Positions 11,795 to 25,000 of a DNA stretch of 64,000 nucleotides are shown in pieces (position 1 is the first letter of the stretch; every line of letters begins with the position of its first letter). The notes below the pieces were generated by a model. That model did not search any database, was not told where the DNA came from, and saw nothing but the letters and a program-made list of their open reading frames with translations. The position numbers and the translations under genes are program-made. Source of the DNA: Rotaria sordida (lineage: Eukaryota; Rotifera; Eurotatoria; Philodinida; Philodinidae); contig CAJNOL010000419.1 of NCBI GenBank assembly GCA_905250125.1, positions 62,001 through 126,000 on the forward strand, given 5' to 3'.

Positions 11795-13151
11795 CACGAT
11801 GACTGATACTTAATAAGTAATAATAGCAAGCGACGTACTAAAAAAAATATTTGTTTATATAGAAGTAAAAATAATTATATGTATGTTAATCGAAGCATAT
11901 ACATTTATTTAAGAAAAATGTATAGTTTTATATACACATATGTATATTTTTCATTGCGGTTAGGTATTTGCTCCTGTTTTTTTTCTCTACGACGAAGAAT
12001 GTTACGGTCGACTAACCATAAGCGCATAAAAAAATGTGTGTATGCAAAGAAAAAATAAATCATAAAAATAGACAGTGAAAGTGTATTTAACAAATAGGAG
12101 AGGAGATGATTGGTAGTAAAAAAAAAGATAATCGAAAAAACATGTAAAAAACCTAACCTGAGCAGGAGGGAAAATCGGATTCGTCGCGTTTGGATTCTTC
12201 TCTCTTTTGTGCGACGATAACAACGAAAGTGACGAAATGCCGCTTAGGAGGATGATCTACAAAATAGAGCTTAGTAGAAAACAGAGATGATAAAAGAATA
12301 GAAGAAAATATCCATGTGTATATGTGGTTTATAAATGCCAATTGGATTGACAAGAACAAGAGTCTATGTATTGCAAATGTCGACATAAATTTTTTTTCCC
12401 ATTAAATCGACTGACAAAAATGAACAACTAAGCTCTTAACATTATCGTTATCATCTATACTAATATTAACCACGGAAAAAGCAAGAAAAAAAAAAAGAAA
12501 AACAACAACACAACAACCTGTCCTAACAGCTTGAGTTAGGTTGTACAAGCAAGCGAAAAAAAAACAAAGAAAACGATAAACAGAGAGAAAGAGAAAAAAC
12601 AAGAACTTAATAAGTAAATACTCAATAAACATATCTGAAGAGAGAATATTGACGAGGGCGAGAACGATAATAACAATAATAATAATAATGATGACGCTGT
12701 GGTTTTTCTTGGGAGATAGAGAAAAAAAAACCAAGCAAACAACTACTATACATATGTATGAGTAATACTAACACACATACCAAACCCTTCTTGGTTGATA
12801 TTTTTTTGTGATAATCTATGCTCTTCTCGAATCTTATACCTCTTTTTTTTTCTTCTTGTCGTTATCGCTTACAAAGAAAAAGAAAGACTAAAAGGAAAAA
12901 AATATTTTCCTTTTTGATTTGTCTCGATTCGTTGCATCGATTTCTTTTTTTGTTAATCATCATTACCACCTGTTTCTAAAGAATATTTTGCCATGACAAG
13001 TTGAATACCGTTTTAATTTCTTATCATTACTAATGATGTATGCAGTCAAGTGTGACAACAAGTTACAAAAAATGTATATGCAAAATATATTTGCACGTAA
13101 TATGCAACTATCTTTCCTATCTGAAAATACAAGCAAAAGGGCTTTTGTGAT

Positions 13152-13153
<2 letters not shown>

Positions 13154-13182
<29 letters not shown>
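13154..13182. repeat. TC microsatellite
   Basis: An uninterrupted TC dinucleotide run of about 29 bp in intergenic sequence. Confidence 0.85.
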
Positions 13183-13185
<3 letters not shown>

Positions 13186-13941
13186 TAACGACAATTTCAA
13201 GGTTTCTTTGATTATTACTGTACTCTTTCTTCTTTCTCTGTTTGTCGCATCATTTCAACAACAGTAGTCGAAGCGCAGAAATATATAATTTCTCTCAAAT
13301 ATTTGCGGCTGTTGTTCCTCTTCTTCTTATTGTTGTTGTTGTTGTACAATTCTGGTAGACTCTGTTCGGCAGTTGCACACCAATATGCATGTCGATAAAA
13401 AAAAAAGAGAAGAAGAAGAAAGAGAAAAAACCGATGCATGTGCGAGACGACATCTTTATTCTTGTAAACATCAACATAAGAATTCTATCGCATGTATAAA
13501 GGGAAACAAAAGCTTTAGATACCAATCGGATTTTTATGCACAACAAAAATAGAATATCCATCTATAGGATATTATATTATGATTGTTTGATTGTGATGCT
13601 ACTTTTACGAGATATTGATAGTCAAGGCAATTGTAAAAGATGCTAATGCCAGATAGACACAGGATACAAATCATTTTCAATCAAGAATGCATTATGATAA
13701 CTTTCGTCAATTAGTTTAGTCATATCTATCTAACCTACCTTGCGGTCAAAAATTTGTTTCATGTAATTATTTATTATTATTATCATTGATCTTTTCACAT
13801 ATATATGTATATATATATTTATTTATTTTTAAAAAAAACCATGAATTCTTAGTTATTAACCGTGTCGTTATTTTGTGTCGCCATCTTTTTTTTTTTATTC
13901 AAGAGTTTTTCAACGTAACAAGACTATCCGACGTATACAGA

Positions 13942-13971
13942 CACGCACACGCACACACACACACACACACA
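13942..13971. repeat. AC microsatellite
   Basis: Alternating CA dinucleotides (CACACGCACACACACACACA and on) form a simple tract of about 30 bp. Confidence 0.85.
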
Positions 13972-14145
13972 TACAAGCACAAGAAAAAGAAAGAAATAAA
14001 GAATTCAGAACAGAAAAAATGATCAATAGTAGAAAAAAAAAGACAGATAGACACACGCACACCGACACATATACCATGAAGATCAATTTAGAATAAGAAC
14101 AACAGAGAATGTCTCATTAAATTCATTGTTTTTATTTAGTTCTTA

Positions 14146-17100
14146 TTACTGAGCATTAATAGTTGCTTGTTTAGCTTCATTAAATTGTTTAACAAATCTT
14201 TTTGCTGTATCACTTGCTTTAAATCGAACACATAATGTTTCATGTTTAGCTTCACCATCAGCAAAATCCATAGCTGACCAAACATATGCATTTTCTGAAC
14301 CTTGATGTTGTTTTAATTCCATTTGTGATGTTATTTGATGATTGGCACATAATTTTAAAACTTGTTCACGACGCATTAATATACGACAAAGATTTGTTGT
14401 TTTATGTTGTAAAATTTTTATTTCACCAACACCACGTTCTTTCATTTGATTTGTTTCAGCATCGAAACGATAAAGTTTTGCACGTTCACAAAAGAGAATA
14501 TTTTCATCTTCTTCACCTGTTTTAACTTCAACAGCTGATAATTGTACAATTGGTTTAAATGAAACATTTGGTTCATATGATTCATCTTCACCACCACCAC
14601 CACCACCACCACCATCACCACCTTCATCATCTTCATTTGTATTAGCTTTTGGAGTTGGAGTTGGAGTTGTAGTTGTACCAAATATAAGTGAACCTTGACC
14701 AGCAAAAACTAATAAAATAAAGAACAAAATGAAATATTTCAAGAAAATAATATTTTATACCTCGTTGTTCAGTTCCATTACTTAGTGGTTTCTCATTTGT
14801 TGTTGTTGTTGATGATTGTTTAGCTAAGTCAGAAAAACTAAATTTTGGTGTATTACCAAAAATTGGTTTATTAGCTGATGCTGATCCAAATGAAAATGTT
14901 GATGATGTATTCGCTGTTGTTGTTGCTGTTGTTGTTGATGATGTTGCAGCTGGTGTAGAAAATTGAAAACCATTTGTTGGTGTTGTTGTATTACCAAAAC
15001 CAGGAAAAGAAAATCCACTATTAGTATTATTTGATGGTTTTAATGATGCATTACTACCAAATATGGAACCACTAGGATTATTTAGTGGTGTTGAACTTCC
15101 AAAAATTGATGTATTAGATAGACCATTCAAGTTTCCAAATATTGATGGTTTATTATCATATTGCGATGTTGCATTTGCGACAGGTGATGATGATGATTCA
15201 ATTGATGATTTTTCCTCTTTTGTTGTTGATGTTTGTTTTTGTAATTGCGTTTGTTGTTTTTCAGCATTTGTAAATGAAAATTTAATATTTTCACTTGAAC
15301 TTAATGGTGGTTTTGATGCTGATGTTGTTGATTGTGGTTGAGGAGCTAAAAAAAGAAAAAAAAATATTTACTTATTATAATCAATTATCAATTTACTAGT
15401 TATTTTTGTATCATTTTTAATTATATCTGTTTGTTTTATTTCGGTTTTATCTAAACAAATATGAAAATGTCAATCGTTAACAAAAGAATAGATATATTCT
15501 TTTATATTATCATTAATACAATAGATAAATATTAAGAACATACTTTCATTAAGTACAATTGGTGGTGTATCTTCTTCACACCCTGGACAACCTTTGCATG
15601 GTTCTTTATTTTCATATAAATAGAATGTTGATGGTAATTGTAATTTTTTTGCTCGATCAATTTGTTCAGCTGATGGTTTAACTTCACCAATAGAAACAAT
15701 ATCTAAACATACAAATAAAAACTTATAAAAATAAATAAAAAGAACTAACGAAAGGATCTCCTCTTCCAATTTCAATGATTTTTTTTTGCCTATAAATATT
15801 GCAAAATATTCTAATAAAAACACCTAACAAAAAATTTGACTAAACAATTGAATTTTGATCTGAAACTTTCCGTATATATACATCAGAGCTTTAAACTGCC
15901 TGACCGGTATAGTTTTTTTTTTTTGAGTTTTTCATGTTTTCTTTCAAAACATTATTGATAGAAATGTTCTTTTTTTTTTTTTTTACATAAATCAATTCAT
16001 TTTTATTGATGTTAATGACTATTTCTATAAGGGAACATATATTAGCATATTTCTATCAAATGAATATTCATCAAAATACACTTAATATATTTTTCTAAAT
16101 TCACTTCAATATTAAGTTTCATCCTTGAAATAAAATAGAATAATTGTTCGTCATTGCAATGTATTATATATTTATTTTTACTTCGTATTATTTATACCAT
16201 ATCTTTCGAAGAGATATAAAAGATAACAAAATAAATCTATTGTGAGAAGTAGAATATTAAGCTAATGTAGAATTTGTAATGCAATGAAATTTTCTGTCCA
16301 TTGATAGATATTACAAGAACGGAAAGTTATAAAAATAGATAGTAAAGAAAAAGCTTTCATCGCTTTCTGTACGGAATTAAAATAATAAATAAGATAGAGC
16401 TACTCTTTAACTATTCTTGGAAACTACAATATATGTATATATATATATATGACTAATTATGGCAAACATATCCACCTCTTTCGCACAATCTGTAAATAGG
16501 TAAAAAGAATATCGGCATGTTTGTCGTGGTTTTTGGAACAAGCTATGGAAGATGAACTCAATTTTCTCGCCATATACTTCAACACTCATCTTTCACAAAA
16601 GCACTGTAATACTCATACAAGAGTCTTATGTAATTTCTGCAGTGAATCAAAGGTAGATATGACTAACCGAAAAATTGATTTGAGTATTATAAGATAAGAT
16701 AAGTGAAAAATGATTCATGTCAATCTGATCAATATCAGTAAGGAAAAACCATATTGATTGTAAATCTGGTATTTACTATTCATGGGAAAGGGTCTATATC
16801 TTAAAGAGACCTTGTTCAAAACTATTGAATTTTTTTGTTATGGAAATTAGTCTAATTCAGTTTCCTATATACGCAAAGGTTTCAGATCAAAATTCGATAG
16901 CTTAGTCAAAATCTCAATAGAAATTCGAATTTTTTTGGGATTTTATTAGAACATTGTAGTATCTATAGGAAAAAAATAAAATCATTGAAATTGAAAGAAG
17001 AAATTCGAAGAGATTCCCCTTCTAAATAATAATTAATCATACCATCATCATTTGTATTTGGTTTTGTTTCATCATTTAATGAAATTTTTCCAATAGACGG

Positions 17101-19698
17101 TAAATCACCGGATTTTTTCATATTCATTTCTTTTGCTTCATTAAATACTTTAAGAAATTTTTTCGCTTGTTCATCAGTTTTAAATCGAATACATAATGTT
17201 TCATGTTTAGCTTCACCATCTGCAAAATCCATAGCTGACCAAACATATGTATTTTCTGCACCTGATTTTAGTTTTAATTCCATTTGTGATGTTATCTGAT
17301 GATTAGCACATATCTTAAATATTTGTTCACGACGCATTAATATACGACAAAGATTTGTTATTTTATGTTGTAAAATTTTCATTTCACCAACACCACGTTC
17401 TTTCATTTGATTTGCTGATGCATCAAAACGATAAAGTTTTGCACGTTCACAAAAGAGAACATTTTCATCTTCTTCACCTGTTTTAACTTCAACAACAGGT
17501 AATGTAACAAGTCGATTAAATGAATATTCTGGTTCATAATCTTCTTCACCATCACCTTCGCCATCATCATCAACATTTGTTTCTGGTTTTATTGTTGAAA
17601 TATTCGATAAGCCAGGAGTAAAATTACTAGTACCAAATATTGATGTCATATTATTAGTACCAAATACAAATGGACCTGAAAAAGAGAAATTCAAATGTTT
17701 TGTAATATGTTTTTTCTATTGATTTTTTTGTTTTTGATTAGTTACAGCTAGTCTAATTTGCTGGTTTTTAATGATTTTCATAATCATGGAGATATATTGA
17801 GCTAACAATTTACGATGAGAACCTCGGATAATGTTGAATGAATTTATTATACTCAAGAAAAATCAGTCAGATATTAGAAGTTAATTTCATCTTAGACTAA
17901 AGATTTTTCGCCTGGATGTTTTGAGTGCAATTTTCAGTTCACAGTTTTATTACAAAATATCAGAAAAGATTCCATTCAACTGTCAAAATCTTGCCAACTA
18001 CTAATGCTGATTTTAAAAAAAGGCGGATGAAAATTTTTTTAAATAACTTTTGATAGAAAACTGCTTTTTTCACTTTTAGAAAGAGATGAAGACCCATCGA
18101 ATCATAAATTACAAGTTTTTTAAAGCTATGAAATGACTATGATGAATTTTCAATTATCAGATGTGCATTCAAGTCATCAATGGATAATCTCAAAAATAAC
18201 TATGCATGTTTCATATTTTTAGATTTAGTTATTTAGGAGTCATAGGTATTTTAGTTAAAATTCTCGGCCGATTTTTCAAGCAGTTGCTATGAAAAATCAC
18301 AATTTTTGCTTTTTTTTCTCATGTTAAAACGAACCATTTTCCGACACTTTTTTTTCTATAAATTTCATTAAAAAAAAGCTTCAGAAAACAGCTTGGAAGA
18401 ACCTATAATAGATGATTTGATGTGACTTTAACTCCTCTTTTCGATGGTGAATAGTGCAGCGCTTTATATTATTTCTATCAAAATTGATTCCAAAAATTCC
18501 CACTGGCCATTTTTTTTTTGAAATGGACATTAGCATCATGTAACTGTAAAAATATTTAGATATTAAGAAACCTTTAAAATAGAATGTCTGAGAAAAAACT
18601 CTATTATCTTTCTATCGACAATAGTATCCTTTTACGAATTGAGATGCTGCATTTCAGCTGTATAAAATAATTATTTCAAATAAGAATATATCAAACTTAT
18701 CAATTGTAAAGAAATCATATTATAATTGAGAAAAGTCAGTTAAACTATAGTATAAATATTAGCTACTGAGAATTAATAGATGAAATGTAACAGACTATAG
18801 ATCATTTCTCAAAAAGAACCAATTAGTTAATTGGATATATCAAACGCACCAGTTAAGTCAGGAATTTCAATCAGAAAATTCGGTTCAAAAAAAAATCAGA
18901 TCAATTCTAAGTATAATGTTTATAAATCAAATAACTTACTACTGTTTGTTGGCTTTTCATTTGTGATATTTGTTGAAGCTGTTGTTGTTGTCGTTGTTGT
19001 TGTTGGAAATAAACATGATGGTTTAGTTGTTGTATCAGCCATAGTCAATTTAGGTAAATTTGTAAAGACTGACTTGCTTGGAGTCGTTGTTGTTGGCAAT
19101 GTATTCGTTATTGCTGGTTGTGATGATGGTATCGCTGCCGATGTAGAAAATTGAAATGATGGAACATTTGGTGATAATGATACAGTTGGATTAGCGGCAG
19201 TTGTAGGAAAAAAAGGGAGATTTGAATTTGTTGTAGTAGTTGTTGTTGTTGGTATACGCATTGAAACAGGTTGTTGTTGTTGAACAGGAAATGACATTTG
19301 AGGAGGCGGAGGATGTGAAGATGGTGGTGGATGAGAAACTGGTATTGGTTGGTGAGACATATAATTTGGATAATAAGATGTTGCATAATGACTTGGTAGA
19401 AAATGAGGTTGTTGATTTAATTGTTGTTGTTGTTGAAGAGCTAATACACGATTTGAAAGTATTTCAACAATATTCTAAATATAAAAGAAGATTGTAATAA
19501 ATACACAAAAGAAAAGAAAAAAAAAGAAAAACAATTAACCTTAATTTCAAATAATTGTGATGAAATATGTTGTGAATATTGTGATAAATTTTGTATTACA
19601 TTTGTTTGAACATTCAAGCAGTTAACAAGCTGCTCATTAAGACGTTCATTGAATGTTGTTGGTACTGGTTGTGACGGTTTTGAAGATGGAACAGACAT
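14146..19698 (-). CDS. RANBP2/NUP358-like nucleoporin with two Ran-binding domains
   Basis: Seven exons (19540-19698, 18940-19474, 17043-17675, 15544-15702, 15397-15450, 14761-15345, 14146-14708) total 2688 nt, exactly 896 codons, giving 895 aa. The N-terminus is a short helical stretch (LFEIKNIVEILSNRVLALQ) followed by a Gln/Pro/Thr-rich region. Two RanBD1 domains follow, in exons 3 and 7. Both have the family core EVKTGEEDEN, LFCERAKLYRFD, MKERGVGE, CRILMRREQ, CANHQITSQMEL and WSAMDFADGEAKHETLC. Between them lie the NUP358-type segment AKKLQLPSTFYLYENK with CKGCPGC, and an FG-rich stretch (IFGNL, IFGSS, FSFGSAS). Such proteins sit on the cytoplasmic side of nuclear pores and bind RanGTP. 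The TPR, zinc-finger and cyclophilin parts of human RANBP2 are not encoded here. Introns 2 and 3 are over 1.2 kb; the others are short. Confidence 0.87.
15834..16920. mobile_element. Foldback/TIR element inside RANBP2-like intron 3
   Basis: The left arm (about 15834-15902) contains TTTTGATCTGAAACTTTCCG. The right arm (about 16850-16920) contains its imperfect reverse complement, AAAGGTTTCAGATCAAAATT, with matching flanks (TATATA next to it, TTTGACTAA outside it). The roughly 1.1-kb interior has no coding capacity. This looks like a non-autonomous DNA element with inverted ends, and explains most of the 1340-nt intron. Confidence 0.6.
17676..18939. other. Long intron 2 of the RANBP2-like gene
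   Basis: The 1264-nt intron is far longer than the typical introns of this window. I see no open gene in it and, unlike intron 3, no clear long inverted repeat. It may hold an older, decayed insertion. Confidence 0.5.
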
Positions 19699-22008
19699 CT
19701 TAAATGTAAAGAAAACTTTAAAGTAAATCAAATAACAAAGAAATGTTTCCTTCCAGAATTTATATGTTTTCATGCATCTTTCTTCTCTTGCACAATACCT
19801 TAACAAAGAATGGATGAGTCAAACAATGGATCGAAGAAAAAAAAGGCCATATTTTTTTTCTTGTGTGATATTATTTGCAGAGCCTTCTTATATGTTATTT
19901 TCAAATATTTTATTATGTAATCGATAGATGTCATCACTATGCAGATTAAAAAAAAAAAGCTGAATGACGTCATTTGAGATATTTGATAATTCAAAATAGA
20001 ATTTTGATAACCTAAAAAAATATTAAAATGATATTAATAATAGATAGTCATTTGGAATAGACGGTGTATGTTCATCTTTCCGAAGAAAGGAGATCATGCA
20101 AATTTCTATCAACACGACAGCAACATATCATTATGACGGAGAAATCGAAGATTTTTGATGAAATTTATAATGATAATTTTGATAATCTTTTCTTGTTGTT
20201 TTTGAAAATTAATAATCAATTTATTTTGATGAAGAGTTCCAATTCGAACAATTATTTTATTTCAAATGATAATTACTGATTAGAAGCATGCGGAAGATCA
20301 ACATTTTTATTTTGTATTGTGTCCACAAACTCAACCAAAAAATTAGGTCAAGAAATGCTCATACGAATTTTCAATTCTGATTGTTTCATTTACTCTCCGG
20401 AGTTGTGTTTTGATCAATTTAACTTATGTAATAATTCCCTCGGAAACAATATATAGATTTCAGTCTCAACACAACATCATTTTTTTTATGTATTAGATCA
20501 TTAAGTCAAATAGTTGTTTATGCATTGTCCAAATACCTTTTAACAATAAGAGAGTAATATCTTGTAATTGCCTATCAATGGATGAACTTCATCAATATTA
20601 TTGTTAGTAATAGTTAACTCTGAATAATAAGAAAGAAGAAATCTCTATGCAATAGTTAGGAATAGATGACCAGGTATACTACATTTTACGAAAAAAGCTA
20701 CTCTTTTATCGGCTTTTGTCATGTTAGTTACACGAGGAGAAAGCGGCGAGAAAAGAACATTCACCAAAAAAAAAATAGCTGACTTTTATCTGAAATCACG
20801 GAGGTTTCGGGTTCTTTTTGTCAGAAGATTTAAAGAAAATTTCTCGAAGAATTTCAAGTTTTTTACGCTCATAGATAGAGAACCTCCAAAGGATTCTTCT
20901 TTTCATTGAAATTCGACCCAGATAGAACTATTTCAAAACAAGCAGAGTTTTCGTATGTTTTATAGTTTATCTATATCAATATCATTACGTTGTTACACTT
21001 GTTAATAGATGTTATCGGCTTTGAGATAGTAATGAGCGGAACTAATCGTTTCTGCTCTCGGTTTCCACACCGAAACTATTTTTTGTAAATATTAACTTCG
21101 TTTCATTTTTGTGTATTTTTTTTTTCTTCAATAAGTAAAATATAAGTATTATTTAAGATATGTTGATGCATCTCTCAATAATTTTCGCATAACTTTTTAA
21201 AACACATGAATCGTAACAATATGACATTTCACACAAGGTTTTCACTATCATAAGAGATATCACTCGCTATGAAAAAATGTTGATCGCAGCCCCGACGGAT
21301 CTGCAACAATCATGCCCGTATATTTTCTTTGAACATTGAATCAAAGTAAATAAAAATGATATGAAAAGTTATTAAATTTTCTAAAAAATACACCAAGGAA
21401 ATATATTTAGCGTATCATCCCGATAATAATCTCCTAGTCCTAATGACATAGATTCATTTCAACTTTACCTCCATCTAGTGGACAGCTGAGGGCAGAATTT
21501 TTTTTTCTGTCATTAATTGTTTATTGATCATCATTTTCATCATCATCATAAAAAGAAAAACAACATTTAATAACGAAATGAAATCTCAGAATAATAGTAC
21601 AAAAACAAATCAAGCGTTTTCATCTATTTCTATAAAAAAAAAATATTGATATGTTCATTCTAATATATTTTTTTCAATTTTGTCAAATTGACTTTTTTGT
21701 TTTTGTATAGCATAATCAGTGGCAAACTTCTCATAAATTGTGTTTAGTTTTATACAAAGAAAAAAAAATCTATTCATAAGATATAATGTTTTTATTTTCA
21801 ATAGATCTAAGTTTTTATTTTGTTTGTTCTTACTACTACATATAAACATATAACAGCCTGAATAATATAACAAATACACATAAAACACAATGAATACAAG
21901 AGAAACAAACAAACAATGTGTTATATATTATACGCAAATTAGAATTGTTTATCTTGACACATCAAGTGACGTATCTATCTGAACGAAAGTCACTATTATG
22001 AAACAAAA
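19699..22008. other. Intergenic region upstream of the RANBP2-like gene and downstream of RRM1
   Basis: No supportable gene is seen. ORFs of 60-85 codons here lack motifs and partners. The left part must contain the RANBP2-like promoter, and the right edge the RRM1 3' end. No clear element boundaries were found. Confidence 0.5.
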
Positions 22009-25000
22009 TTATGACGAACACATAAGGCAAGCACCATTTTCATCTGTCATATTACATTGTTTCATTCGTCGTGCAAGATTTTGTTCTTCAGTCTTCGATG
22101 TTTCTTCTTGTGTACCAGTTCCTTTTTCAATTGCTCCATCAGTCTTTACTGTTGATATTAAACGAGTTTTATCAACAGTAAATTTAATCGGATCAGCAGC
22201 TGGACGTGTACGTAAATAATACATGCCTGTTTTGAGACCCTTAAAAACAAATCAAATTTAATCATTTTCAAAAATCTAATAAGGATAACAACAAAAAACA
22301 TCATCTACAAACTTTTTTCCATGCATAAAAATGCATTGATGAAAGTTTATTCATAGTCGGTTCTGCAATATGAATATTTAATGATTGTGATTGATCAATA
22401 AAAGCACCACGATCAGCAGCCATATTAATAATAAGTTTTTGTGGAATTTCCCAAACTGTTTTATATAATGCTTTAATATGATCCGGAATAGTTTCAATAT
22501 TCTTTATAAAAAAAATTAATAAATTTATAAAAAAAAGAAAAAATCAAAACATACTTGAATTGAACCGTTTTCATACATTAAACGATTTTTCATATCTGGA
22601 TTCCATAAGCCTAATTCAGTTAAATCTTTTAATAAATGATCATTAACAACCTTTAATAAATAAAGAAAATAATTTTAATCACTTAGAATTTTTTCTTTTC
22701 GATAAATTCTATTTACTTGAAATTCACCAGAAAGTACACGTCGTACATATAAATTACTAGTATATGGTTCAATAGATTCATTATTACCAAGAATTTGAGC
22801 TGTTGATGCTGTTGGCATTGGTGATAATAATAAACTATTTCGAATACCATATTGTGCTATTCGATTACGAAGTTCCATCCAATTCCAACGATTCGAAGGT
22901 GTAACATCCCACATATCAAATTGAAGAATCTTGATTAAAAAAAGAAATGCTATTTATTTCTATATAAAAAAAAAAACTGTTAATCTAGTTTTGGATTTAT
23001 TTCTTCACCATTGTTTTCGTTGAACAATGTCTATGATGATCTCTGTGTATTTCAAAATAAAGAAAACTATACTTACACCTTTGCTAACAGGTGAACCTTC
23101 GTATGTTTCATATGGACCATGGATTTTAGCTAATTCACAACTTGATTTTAATGCAGCATAATATATTGTTTCAAATATATCACGATTAAGTTGCTGAGCT
23201 TGTTCACTTTCAAATGGAAAACGCATTAAACAAAATGTATCGGCAAGACCTTGAACACCAATACCAATTGGGCGATGACGAAGATTTGATGTTTTAGCCT
23301 AAAAGAAATTAAATCAATAAAATAGAAAGAAAAGAAAAATAGTAAATAACATACTTCTTTTAATGGATAAAAATTTCTATCGATTATTTTATTTAAATTA
23401 CGTACAATAACACTTACTACATGAACAAGTTTATCAAAATCAAATGTTCGATCTGGACGTACAAATCGATTTAATGCAATTGATGCTAAATTACATACAG
23501 CAACTTCATTTGGTGATGTATATTCAATAATTTCTGTACATAAATTTGAACAATGAATTGTACCAAGATGTTGTTGATTACTTTTTGCATTACAATGATC
23601 TTTATATAACATAAATGGTGTACCAGTTTCAATTTGTGCATTAACAATAGCAAACCATAAATCTTGAGCTTTTATTGTACGACGTCCAAGACCTTCTTGT
23701 TCATATTTTGTATATAAATCATCAAATTCTTTTCCCCAAACATTTTGTAAATTTTTACATTGATGTGGACACATTAATGTCCATTTATCATTAGCTTCAA
23801 CACGACGCATAAATAAATCTGGTATCCATAATGCTGGAAATAGATCACGTGCTCGTTTTTCTTCAGCACCTGTATTTTTTCTTGCATCCAAAAATTCAAA
23901 TATATCAGCATGCCATGGTTCCAAATAAAGTGCATAAGCACCTATCATAAAAATAATTTAATAAGAAAATTTAAAAGAAACTTAGAGAAAAAAAATAAAT
24001 TCAATTCATACCAGGTCGTTTACCACCTAAAAAATAAAACAAGATTTTATTAAAATTCAAATCTTTCTTCTTTTTTATTATATATTTCTTTTACCTTGAT
24101 TAACATATCGAGCTACATTATTAAATACACGCATCATTGGTAAAACACCATCGGAACGACCATTTGTCTATAAATTAAAATATTTTCTAAAAAAATATTC
24201 ATTGTATAGTAAAGTCTTACTCCTTCAATGTATGATCCATTAGCTCGAATACAACTAACAGCAAGACCAATACCACCAGCATTTTTTGAAATAATTGCAC
24301 ATCGTCGTAAAGTTTCAAAAATACCTTCAATACTATCATCACACATTGTTAATAAATAACATGATGCCATTTGTGCTTTTGTTGTACCTAAACATCAATA
24401 AAATAATTCAAAGAAAAAACGAACAATAAATGGATTTACCAGCATTAAAAAGTGTTGGTGTTGCATGTGTAAACCATTTTTCTGATAATAAATTGTATGT
24501 TTCAATAGCATCATCAATATTTTCACCATGAATACCAACAGCAACACGCATAAGCATATGTTGTGGTCGTTCAACAATAACATTATTTATACGACGTAAA
24601 TATGAACGTTCGAGTGTCTAAAAACAATTGAAATAATAAATATTCATTCAACTAACAAGTGAACATATTCAACAATCAGCTACCGTTGGACTTCATATTA
24701 CAACTCTGCGTAGGTCTCTATAAAATTAACATAGGACTCAACGATTTATGATTATGGCCTACTGGGAAATAATTATTAACTGTACACGAACATTTTTATT
24801 AGGAGTAAGGCATTTCAGAAAAACAAAAAGATTTGTTGTGCCATTTCGTCTATTTAATAATCAAGAATGCACAAATTACTAGAACATAGTATCTAAGATG
24901 ACTTTTTCCCTATTTTAAGGACGTAGTTGCTTGTGGATCGTATATTTCAGTCATAGTCAATTTTTCTTGCTCTATCCGGAGTTTTAGTCGAATTTCATGA

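Larger units (their letters stand above)
11795..14145. other. Intergenic region with microsatellites
   Basis: No gene with motif or splice support is seen. A TC microsatellite lies near 13154-13182 and an AC microsatellite near 13942-13971. Poly-T and poly-A tracts are frequent. A GC-richer patch near 12160-12250 reads open on the minus strand and is flanked by AG and GT, so it may be a 5' untranslated exon of the acidic-repeat gene; this is not supported further. Confidence 0.5.

Noticed and set aside
12153-12386. Minus-strand hydrophobic 77-codon frame upstream of the acidic gene
   Set aside because: No homology or phase-consistent link to the signal-peptide exon; at most a 5' untranslated exon.
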